Below, piece after piece: positions 13,551 to 23,580 of a DNA stretch of 64,000 bases. The first letter of the stretch is position 1. Each line of letters begins with the position of its first letter. Under the pieces are notes generated by a model, which saw nothing but the letters and a program-made list of their open reading frames with translations, was not told the origin of the DNA and did no database searches. This DNA is from Moringa oleifera (taxonomy: Eukaryota; Streptophyta; Magnoliopsida; Brassicales; Moringaceae). The stretch spans positions 10,001 to 74,000 of the forward strand of contig JAJFZO010000256.1 in the NCBI GenBank assembly GCA_021397835.1, read 5' to 3'. A program made the translations under genes and the position numbers.

Positions 13551-15400
13551 TTCCTTAGTTTTTCCTTTTGCATTTACTATAAAAATGCTTGTTAGAGAAC
13601 AGATGTTTATTCCCAATAAAAATCCTTTAATTTTATGACCTTTAGCAAGGGCTAACACTTTTTTTAAAAAAAAATAATGTAGTTCTCTCTATCAAGCTTG
13701 ATGTTAAACTGAAAACTCAGTGAGGCAGTGAATGGAAATAGATTTTTGATGGCCTGATTGTTTGCAACTTGTTGAGAAGCAGTATTGGTGGAGTTTGATT
13801 CACTAGGAGAAGCCATAGGAACAAGTCTCGATAAGGCTCTTTGATACCGAGATGAAAGATAATAATTTTTCTTTTACTGTAAATTAGGTATCTTTTTATA
13901 TGAACAGTGACAGCTTAAGCAAAAAATCTTAAACCTTAAGTTTTGTATCTATATGAAAATCAGTAATTACATCATCTTTTTAATCTATGCACAAATTGCA
14001 ATCAAAAGTATATTTGTAAATTATTTATACTATAATACAAATTTGGTTATTGGGCTTGCAGTATTGGACTTGATTTCTTAACATAAGCCACACTTGGTTT
14101 AGTAGACTTATTGCATTGATTTAATTAGGCATATAAAGCGAAAAAGGAGGATTCATCTAGGAATGTTCTTTACAATAGTATGATTATTTGTTTCGTTTAG
14201 GTTGAATTAAAGGGCATGCGCTTTTTACAATTGGCCTTATGCCTTTCCTTCATTATCTTTATACATAAGCCTTAGTTTTTTAAGCTATTACCAAAAATAT
14301 ATTAAAATTTTCTCTTTCCATAAAAATATCCCAAATTATTGACTTGGTTGTTTCTAGCCTATATTTAAGGTGGGAGCACTATTTTATCTTTCCTTGTTGA
14401 AAAAGCCAAACATCTACTTCTTTTCTCTTTCTCTTTAACACACACAGTGGCTTTGGTTTGCAAGCCACACACTTCTCCTCTCTCCTCACTTAGCTCTTCT
14501 TTATCTTCGTGAGCACTTTTTGTGGACAACTCTTTCTCTCTCTTTCTCTCAGTACCAAGCAATCTTTTTCATGAACCGATAATTTTACCTCTCCAAATTT
14601 GCATCTTAAAAAAAAAGAAATGGCACCCTTTATAAACAAGTCTTTCTCTCTCTCTCTCTCTCTCTCAAGACCAAGTAAGCCTCTCTTTGAAGCCATCCAC
14701 TTTACTTTACCAAATCTGCATCTTCAAACACATTGGACATGGAGAGAAGCAATTTAGTCAACCTCTCTTTATTTGTGATCCTCTCTTCTCGAGTCACTCT
14801 TTCTCTTTAAATGCAACATCGTAAGAATACGGTTTGACTTTTGAATGCATGAAGATTCAGATTTCAAAGGGTATGCATGTCTTCTATATGAAAAATATTA
14901 TCTCCAAATCAAATGTCGATTCCATATAAACCCATAACCGTTAAAAGAGTGAATCATGTGGTTATGTGATATGAAAGGAATTTTCATGTTTTGTCACTTA
15001 AAACCCAAGTTGTGCAATCAACTAAAGGACATGACCTAAAAAAATTCTTTTATTTTATTTTATTTTATTTTGGTTTTTTGTGACTAGTTTTTGTGTGAAA
15101 CTCGAGTTCCACGTTAAACTCATGTTATACCAATGGTTTTTGGGAGACTTTGGTACAATTTGATAATATAAAGGCATTTATAGAAATGTATTATGCAGAT
15201 GCATGGTGATAATATATTTGTAATATTTATTTTCCAGTACGTGTAGTGAGTTATTATGCACTACCAATATGTTCTCGAGTACGATACTGATATCTTATGT
15301 GATAGTGACTTATTCCACATGATAATTACTTGAAAAAAGTCATAGTGATATGTATGATACCATAATAAGTGATTATGACAAATTTTGTCGGTAATAAGGG
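13551..15400. other. Gene-poor spacer with CT-rich tracts
   Basis: No gene was recognised between the satellite array and the transposase relic. The stretch has no long ORF. Around 14380-14800 the + strand becomes pyrimidine-rich with runs of CT. Frames seen on the minus strand there are low-complexity Arg/Glu/Lys translations of the CT runs and are not supported as proteins. Confidence 0.6.
14521..14727. repeat. Duplicated CT-tract module (two ~100-bp copies)
   Basis: Copy 1 (about 14521-14610) and copy 2 (about 14628-14727) share the order: 'ctctttctctct'-type run, then 'accaag', a short divergent part, then 'ttta.c.t.ccaaat.tgcatctt'. The CT run is longer in copy 2. This may be the leader or terminal part of a transposon, or a decayed promoter and leader; nothing downstream is spliced to it with confidence. 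Confidence 0.6.
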
Positions 15401-15401
15401 C

Positions 15402-17355
15402 TGTATATGATGCAGGATGGAATATGAAATTCGAGTAATGGTATCCTTTAATGAAGAATAGGTTGATATAGACTCAAATTATTGCTATGTTGGTAACGCT
15501 GTACAAAATAAAGGAATGGTGATTCGAAGAGGCTACACATATAATGAATTGGTTGAGCATGTGAAAATAACCTTGGATGAAGAATGCTCTAAATAGGACC
15601 TGAAGTTGCATATCTTGATTTGAGTTGATGACCATAAGCTACAGACAAGGGTATCAATTGATAACGACATTTGGTTCTTATTGCTTGACCATAGTCTTTC
15701 AATGATTATTTGTACATTCGTGTTGAAGATCATAGAGAAAGATCCACATATCAAAAAGAAGTAGTCCCAATGAGAGCTAAATGTATTGATGAGGAAGATG
15801 TAGTGCCTACGAGAGTTGATAATTTCTTATCTCGAGGTGATAGTAATGAGACATGGCCTTTTTTCAGTATGAATTCAGTATGAGTTTGATAGACTTCGTG
15901 ATGAGGCAAAGGCAACCCATAATAATAACCATGAGGAGGAATCATTGCAAAATAATAGTGCAAATATTAAAGATGAGTCAATTTATTGGCAACATTAACA
16001 TTTCTAATCATCCAGATGAAATTTAAACATGTAATCCTACCTTGGGGCAGAAAATTATTTCATTAATAAAGTATGTCCAATAGAAACTTTTAATGGTGCT
16101 CAATCTATAGACAAAAGTAAATTTGTTCTAGCAAAAAGGATTTAAAATGTGCACTTGGGTTATATGCATTGTTCGAAATTTTTAAGTTTAGGCTATTAAA
16201 GTCCAATAAGTCGGTGTTTGTAGTTATTTATAGAGAAATTTTCTATGATTGAAAAGTCTGTGCAGTTAGAAAAAACCATGGAAAGTACTTTCAGGTAAGA
16301 ATGTGTGATCTTAAGCACACATGCACATTAGACGAAGTTCATAAGAGATACCATCAAGCTAGTGCATCGATTATTGGGGAAGTAGTTGCTCAAAGGTTAT
16401 GTGTTAATGGTCGCACCATGAAACTATACAACAAGGCATGGAAGGTGAAAGAGCACGCCTTGGGTTTGACATATGGGAACCTCATTAAGTCATACCAATA
16501 GTTACCATATTTTTGCTATATGTTTGAATAGGAAAATGCAGAGACCATTACTGAAAATAAAACTGATGATAAAAGACATTTCATGTATAGTGACTTATTG
16601 AATTCTATAGTGACTTTAATATGCAACGTAATTATTTATTAGTATAATATAGTTACTTTTCATAGTGACATTTGATTTATATTCATATTTCAGATAATTC
16701 TTCATGGCATTGAATTAATCATTTCAGGGATTTCATAATGTCATTCGGTTAATTATTACTATCAATTGTACTGACTTAAAGGGAAGATTTAACGTTGTCA
16801 TATTTGTGGTCGCTTGTAAAGATAGTAATCAACAGATTTACCCCTGTAGCATTCAGGTACAAAGATTCTGAGAATGTAAATTCTTGGGAGTGCTTTTTTG
16901 AATCAGTTGAAGAATGCAATTTATGTAGTTAAAGGACTAATTTTTATATTTGATAGGAACTCCAGCATAGCCAATGCATTAGCCACATTGTTTCCTAATG
17001 CTACCCCAGGGTTAAGTGCGTGGCATATGGTACAACATATAAAATATAGGTTTAAAAAGAATGATGTGTCTAAACGATACAAAGCTGCGAGAGTTTATCG
17101 ATTAAGTGAATTTGAAAAGCTGATGTCAAAGTTAGCAAAATTACATCCAATGGCCCATTTATATATCATGAAAAAAGATCCTAAGTGGTCATGTGTGCAC
17201 TGTCTTAAAAAAAGATATCAGGTCATCATTACTAACGTGGCCGAGATCCCCAATTTGTGCTTAAAATTTGCTCGTGAGTTACCAGTAACCACCTTTGCTG
17301 AATTTATAAGATACTTGATGTAACATTAGTTTCATGATCGGAATAACTCACTATC
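15402..17355 (+). mobile_element. Mutator-like (MULE/MuDR-type) transposase pseudogene
   Basis: Decayed transposase read in pieces across frames. From about 15500 a frame with stops reads like the MuDR N-terminal domain: RRGYTYNELVEHV, then VDDHKLQTRVSIDND. About 16180-16420 resembles the zinc-type DNA-binding part, ending HGKYFQVRMCDLKHTC and then a basic stretch. The DDE core is at about 16735-17323: VIRLIITINCTDLKG, ACKDSNQQIYP, SWECFFESVEE, then after a frameshift near 16910, FIFDRNSSIANALATLFPNA, WHMVQHIKYRFK and FARELPVTTFAEFIRYL. Weak similarity (FHDRN) continues past a stop to about 17350. The C-terminal SWIM zinc finger was not found. The first catalytic position, normally Asp in a D-G-T-x-L-K-G motif, is Asn (AAT at 16764-16766). 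Stops, a frameshift and this change argue that it is dead. Terminal inverted repeats were not located. Confidence 0.82.
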
Positions 17356-18529
17356 ATATATTTAATCATCCTCAACACCCAACATAATGCCATTGGTGTA
17401 GTGGTACATTTTAACAATAACCATACATATACCCATTTTAACTAACACTTCAAAACACTAATATTGTAACCATCATAACTCTAAATTACATTTTTAGATG
17501 ATAATCATTTAGGTATCAATACAATGAACGCATTACGCATAACCCATACCAAACTTCACACCGATACACATTCTAAATTGAGGAACAACATACAAACCAT
17601 ACAATATTTAAAACGCATATAGAACAAAATAAATTTAAATTGACATTATGAATAGCTCATACCAAACACTCAAGTAATTGGTTAGTAAAGACACATCTTG
17701 TACTTTACCTTTGTTGATATGGGATCTATGACTAAACTTTGGGGCTTCTGTAATTGGGTTTCAACAACAAAGTTGTCGACAACTTCATGACAAAAAATAA
17801 ACGATGATGTGAAGGCTTCGATTAGATGATACGAAGGCTTCGATCAGATGATACGAAGGCTTTAACGAGGCGAAAGCTTCAATGAGGCAAGGCGGAGGCT
17901 TCAATGACACGAGGCAAGGGATTCGATGAGACGAAGTGAAGACTTCAATGAGACAAAAGAATCGATGAGATAAGGTGAAGGCTTCAATGAGGTGAAAGAT
18001 TCAATAAAATAAGACGAAGGCTTCGAGCTTTTGTTAATGGGTAATGCTTTTTGTTGAGGATAACAGTCGATAAGGTTCAATGACGAGAGTGAGTGTACTC
18101 TAAACAAACCTAAACGGTTTATTACCCATTTGTTACACAATTAATGTAATTGACACCACAATTAAAAGTATTTAAAATATGAAAAAGAAATAAACTTTAA
18201 TTTTTTTTTAATATTTCTTTAAATCTATTATGATTGTTTCTTTGGATAATGATCAAACTTTTAACAAATTCTCAATATAAATTGAAATTTAGGATTTTGT
18301 TGAGCAAAATACTCAAAATTCAAAGTTTTATATGAAAATTAGTCCTATCTTCTAGGAAGAATAATTATGCACACACTTATTTTTCATATTTCTTGATTAT
18401 CAACCCCTGCAACATCCTATGTTTAACAAATAAATCATTAATTAACAATAATAATGAGTATTGGAGTAACAGCTTTAACCAAGAGAAATAAAGAGTATTT
18501 AGATCTTTTTCCAAAACTGAAGAAAAGTT
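17351..18529. other. Spacer between transposase relic and RsmH gene
   Basis: AT-rich sequence without a recognisable gene, apart from the minisatellite listed separately. The last few hundred bases before 18530 are expected to include the 3' UTR of the minus-strand methyltransferase gene, but no clear poly(A) signal could be fixed. Confidence 0.5.
17811..18035. repeat. Minisatellite of GAAGGCTTCGATGAG-type units
   Basis: About ten degenerate units of roughly 20-25 bp built on 'cgaaggcttcgat.aga.gat' and 'ggcttcaatgagacgaag' variants. It is GC-richer than its surroundings. A minus-strand frame across it gives a Ser/Leu/Lys-rich repeat peptide that is probably an artefact of the repeat. Confidence 0.75.
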
Positions 18530-21406
18530 TTACTTCATGATATCTATGTCCATTCCATCCTCATTCTTTTGAATCACCCTCAATTTTGCACTTCTAGACC
18601 GCCTGTTCAATCTTTCTTCCTCTTCAGATGGTGTTATGGGTCTCTTGGTAAGAATGGCCCCGTTCGATCCTTGTATCATCTGTCTGCTACACTCATTTTT
18701 GTCATCACTATCTTTGGCGGCCTTTCTAAAATATCTTTCAATTCTTGTTTTGGCCCCAGGATCTCTATCTTTCCTTTGGAAGTCAACAATGTTAAGAAAT
18801 GTTTGTTTTACTATTCTATCTTCCAAACTATGGAAAGATATGACAGCAAGCCTACCCCCCGGAGCAAGGCAGTCAAAACAAGCATAGAGAGAATCTTCAA
18901 GGTTCTTCAGTTCATTATTAACAGCTATTCTCAGACCTTGAAAGACACGTGCTGCTGTCTTAATCCAACCTTGCCTACTTCCTTCAGCAGATCGAAGGAT
19001 AAAAAAAAAAACAATTATCCATCCAGTAAAAATATGCTAGACATGAATTTTGTACAACTGCAGTGCCTATAATGTCACCTACTGAAATGCCCCTTGGGCA
19101 CAGTATCCATGAGTGTTGACAGAAAGACATCTGAACATAAAGAATGAAGAGGAGTCCAAAAACGAAAAAAATAAAAAATAAATAAATATAATGGATGAGA
19201 AGAGGAGGGTTACCTCTTCTTCCAAGAGTCAGATTCTGAATCAGATCTACCAGTTCAGCAGTAGAATGCAAGCCACCCCGTAAACGAGCCTTAACAATCT
19301 TATTCTGTAGCAAATGCCAGTTGCTTTCTTCACCATATTCCCGCAGGATTCTGCCCACCTCATTCTCTGGCCAACAATTTAGTATGTCTTCCGCTCTCAG
19401 ACTTGCCTGTTACACGTCTCCTAGACTCGGTCAAGGAAAAGAAAAATTCGAATAATTTCCAAGGCCATTCTATATCAAACCACTAAGACAGCAGTCCTTT
19501 TTCAAAGTATGAGATAAAACACTAGTTTAACTAGATGAGAAATGCCTGCATTTTACTTATGATCTCAAATTAAGACTTGTAAAAAAAAAATTACACCTAT
19601 TTCAAACTTACATTTTTTTTTGTATTCTCAACATGAGACTTTCGTTTATAATTTTTATTAATGTTAACGGTTTTGCGCCCACACATGATTGGGTATGCGA
19701 CTTTTACTTGTACAATGAACACAATACCCTTTTAAAAAACTATCAAAACAAACAAATATTTTTTATTTTTACTTTTTTTAAATATTTATATTCTACATAT
19801 TCTTGTAAAATGTGATATGAACAAAGAATATTTTATTTGTTTTGATAATATTTTTAAAAAGTATTGAGATAATTGCAGAAGTAAAAATCACATGCACATC
19901 ACACGTGAGCGTAAAATCATTAATATTAACAAAACTTATAGACGAAAGTTCCACATTGAGAATCCAATAAAAACGTAAGTCTCAAATAGATGCAATTTCT
20001 TTTATTAGTCTTAATTTGAGATAATGAGCAAAATGTATATCATCTTAATGTAGTTAACCCTAAAAGATAAATTGAGAAGATACAATTTGCAGGATCACAG
20101 CAGTTCCATGCCTCGCCATCCTAAGAGGACTTTCTTACATAAGGATTCCTTCACTAGTGGATGAATGCCCAACTTTAAACCAGATTTGCCAGTGGTACAT
20201 AGAGAATAGATAAGGGTAAATTCATAAAAGTATAACAAAAATCCCATCTGTCTACGTTATTTATTTCTTTCTTCATCCTTATCTTCTTAAATCAGTTCAT
20301 GTGTCATTATATTTATCTTTCTGACCACAAATACTAGTTGAATTCCAAACTTCACAGTTTCTACTTTTGGGGCTAGTTAGATGGTATTCATCAGTACCTG
20401 TAACGTTGTCTGTGTCAATAAAATGTGATCATATGTTTGCTCAAAAGAATACACACACACACACACACACACAGATATATATATCTTACACTAGAATGGT
20501 TCTGATAGTTCTGACCTGAGGATCCATGCGCATGTCAAGGGGTCCATCATGAAGCACACTGAACCCTCTTTCAGGATTGTTCACCTGAGCAGAGACAGGT
20601 CTTAAGTAAAGAAGATTATAAGAAAGTAGAATGCAGTAGTCTCACACAAAAGAACCTGCATAGATGACATTCCCAAGTCCATCAGAATGCCATCAACTCC
20701 AGAGTGCAAGAGTTGGGGATCAACTTCGGCAATGACAGATTTAATGGACTTAAAATTCTTCAAAAGGGTAAAAGCTTTCAAGGGCGGGTGCAAGAGAGGA
20801 TCCAGATGAGCATGAGCCGATTTGTGAGCAACAGGATCTACATCCATTCCAATGAAAAGTCTCAATTCAGGATGGTTTTGAATAATCTGTACAAGTGGCA
20901 TTAGAAATGTCATACTTCACCCATTGAATCAAGAATAAAATGACTGACAAAATTCATTACACTGATGTGTACTAGAGGTAGTGAGAAAAATATACAGAGA
21001 TGGAGCAAAATAAAGAGAGACTGACAGCAGAAGAATGACCACCAGCCCCAAGGGTGCAGTCTACGAAAGAGTGGATAGACATTGAAGAGAAGACGTCCAC
21101 TACTTCACCCAACAAGACAGGTACATGGGATGATGGTGATGATACTGAGTTCTCATAATACTCGTCATGAAACTTGTACTCTCTGCTGGAACGTGTCCTC
21201 CTCTTTTCCTTGTTCACCAATGATTTTGTTGTCGTTACCAGTTTTGTCTTCCTATTGTTCATCTTACTTGTGACAATACTTCGCGAAATTACGTTTACTT
21301 TACAAAGACCTATCAGAAGGCTGCCTCTTACACAGACTGACCGTGACATGAACAACTGCTTCACCCTCATTTTCCACATTGCTGCTGCCATTCCCTTCCA
21401 ACCCAA
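18530..21406 (-). CDS. Organellar RsmH/MraW-type 16S rRNA (cytosine-N4)-methyltransferase
   Basis: Five exons on the minus strand: 21406-21026, 20886-20656, 20584-20516, 19406-19214, 18981-18530. Phase closes to 1326 nt, 441 aa. The family N4-methylates a cytosine in the decoding region of small-subunit rRNA (C1402 in E. coli) using S-adenosylmethionine. Visible motifs are HVPVLLGEV (94-102), the SAM-binding loop [12 protein letters not shown] (114-125), GMDVDP (140-145), [10 protein letters not shown] at the end of exon 2, GPLDMRMDP (218-226) and SFHSLEDR (340-347). The first 70 or so residues are basic and Ser/Arg-rich with almost no acidic residues, as in an organelle transit peptide. The Arabidopsis chloroplast member is CMAL; plastid or mitochondrial destination is not decidable here. 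An alternative start lies at Met6 (21391). Intron 3 (19407-20515) holds a foldback element and an AC microsatellite. Confidence 0.93.
19549..20035. mobile_element. Foldback MITE-like element in RsmH intron 3
   Basis: The left arm (about 19549-19765) and right arm (about 19828-20035) are imperfect inverted copies of each other over some 210 bp each. Read inward from the left: 'cattttacttatgatctcaa', 'attaagact', 'tattctcaacatg.gactttc', 'tcaaaacaaa'. The right arm read as reverse complement gives 'cattttgctcattatctcaa', 'attaagact', 'gattctcaatgtggaacttt' and 'tcaaaacaaa' in the same order. The loop is about 60 nt. No ORF is present. Size, AT content and near-complete self-complementarity fit a non-autonomous foldback/MITE element; the superfamily is unknown and no target duplication could be fixed. 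It sits wholly inside the intron. Confidence 0.85.
20449..20474. repeat. (AC)n microsatellite in RsmH intron 3
   Basis: About 12 AC units followed by a short AT run ('gatatatatatc'), about 40 nt inside the intron from the exon 3 donor of the minus-strand gene. Ordinary intronic simple repeat. Confidence 0.9.
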
Positions 21407-23580
21407 AAACTATTTAGTACCTACTATGACAATCATGCAACTTTTAATTCAAAATTTACAAATATTACTCATATTGTGTTTGGTTGTGTGGAACTGGACT
21501 AACACTTTTAAATAATAACGAAGCACCATAACAACAAAAAAGTGGATCATCATTGATGGAAATTGAACAGTTAGACAGAGAAGCCAGACTCTTTTTAACA
21601 TTTCAACAGGTTCAGTTTCTATAATCAACTGGATGAGAAGATACAGCAAGACAGAGAATGTTCAAGCAAACAACCCACATGAAAATATGATAAGCCATTA
21701 CTTAAACACACAGCGCATTACACACAGCAACATCACAGGATATATCCAACCCATTATTCATTCAATTGAAATATCTCAACAACTATCAACTGAGATAAAA
21801 TTTTGTTAGTTTCAATGTCTGTAGTTACCACCTTAAGATAGGCCAATTGCATCTAAATACTAGCTACCTTAGCTTGCTAATCCAGATATTCATAATGTTG
21901 GTGCCAAACAATTCGTGAATTGTATACCTTATCTGCCACGAGGTCACAGTTGTTTTAAGGGATAAGGCAGAAATTGTGACTATTCAAAGTTCAAATGAAA
22001 ATGGGGAAAGAGCAGTTCAATTGAGATAACACAAGTACTAATTTCAGTTTGATCTTCCTAGTTCAATAGAATGTCAATTGAGACATCACAAACTATGTTA
22101 TCAGCGGCTAATCATGCATGGAATACAAATAGGGGGAATATCGAATAAGTCAATGATCAAATTTAAGAAGCAGAAACATAACAATTATTGTCCAAACTTC
22201 ACAGAAACAAATCACCAAACATCTTCCTATCACCAAAAAACCACCCCAAACAAAACAGTGCATAGCCAAATGACCAACACTTCCCAAACAACATCAATAT
22301 TCACACCCATGCTTGATAGTTATATATGACCATATGAATTCTGTTATAAGTAAATCAAATTAGACAAAAAGGTTTTTGGCAGAGAGAGAAAGAGAGAACA
22401 AGCTTTTTGAGTTCTGTTAGTTCTTCGTCTAGCCATAGTCTCTTCAATTTTCAACATAGAGCAAGAAGGAAAGAGGGAATTTTAGTCAAATGAGAAGGAG
22501 TGGACACCACCAAGCTATCTGTCAATGTACATACACCCGTCCTAGGAAATGAGGTGTGGACAACACCAAGCTATTTGTTAACGGACATACACTGATGTCC
22601 TAATTGTTCAAGCCCAAGCCTGTTCCAAGTTTTGTCAACCAAAACCGAAGTCAACCTACAAAAACGCCATAGGAACTGAATATGCAAATTGAGAATGCAC
22701 ATTGACAGGCTAGAGAGAGTCTCAGTACCAGAAAGTGTATGCAAGCATTCTTCTTAAAACTTTAAAGAGAGACATAATGAGTAATAGCCATGTACAACTC
22801 ACCTCATCAACTACCCCAATTACCAGAGCCTAGGGATTTCCAACTGCAAACAAAGATGCATGAACAGCCGTCCTGCTACCCCTTTTCTTCCTCTATGCAT
22901 CGCCATCCTTTCAGAAATCAAAAATTCGAGAGAAGAAGGAACATAAGCAGATACGAATCTAACTTCAAAGTGCATATAAATTCAACCAGTAGATACCAGA
23001 AAGGTACCTAATATGAGCGGTTTGCAGGAAATTGAGATGCCCGGATGCTATAGCCCATTGTATAACGAGAAGAGTTGCAATCAATTTGAGGCAACCGCCT
23101 TTTGAGGTTTTTCCGTGGATGACAAACACTGGGCCTGGTTAGTTTCCGTTCAAGCCCATTAGAACAGGCCCAGATATCACCTGGCGGTCTCTGTGATGAC
23201 TCCGTTTAGGAGGCCCGTGCACGTAATTCTCCGCATAACCAAGGCAAAAGGGTCATTTAATCAGATGACGGTATGAGGATTGAGATGGCCCACTAAGGCT
23301 CCTCGTCTTGTATCCTATCCTTAGTTTGATGCGTCATATAGACTTAAGTGGTGGGGAGCGATAAGGGTTTTGGAATCTATCTTCAGCAAGCTTCCTTCAC
23401 CGCTCTGTGGATATATCCAACCCAATCGGTCGACTGACAGGTTTCAGAAAATTCAATAAGCCCTTCGTAAGTTCTGAATTACCACTCGAATTCTAACCAT
23501 CAGTTTATAGGACACCGTATTTTCGGGGATAATGGACATTATCATGTTTCTCACTTTTTGTTTTAGATTCCGCTGTGCTC
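21407..23580. promoter_or_regulatory. Divergent spacer between RsmH and AKR2 genes
   Basis: The two genes are transcribed away from each other from this 2.17-kb stretch, so it must hold both promoters and leaders. No coding exon was recognised. About 22500-22536 and 22555-22593 are two copies of a short segment ('gtggaca.caccaagctat'). Near the AKR2 start, 23467-23566 looks like a 100-bp leader intron: 'cccttc|gtaagt' to 'ttgttttag|attccgctg', ending 14 nt before the ATG. TATA or transcription start sites could not be fixed. Confidence 0.5.

Noticed and set aside
14365..14696. Two overlapping minus-strand frames rich in Arg/Glu/Lys/Ser
   Set aside because: They are translations of CT/GA simple-sequence tracts and have no family resemblance or splice context.
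17901..18140. Minus-strand frame of 79 codons with a repeated Ser/Leu/Phe pattern
   Set aside because: It is the read-through of the minisatellite and no conserved protein is recognisable.
18569..19072. Plus-strand frame of 167 codons
   Set aside because: It lies antisense to the last exon of the RsmH-type gene, whose minus-strand frame carries the conserved motifs.
20449..20490. AC/AT microsatellite considered as a regulatory element
   Set aside because: Ordinary simple repeat in an intron with nothing pointing to function.
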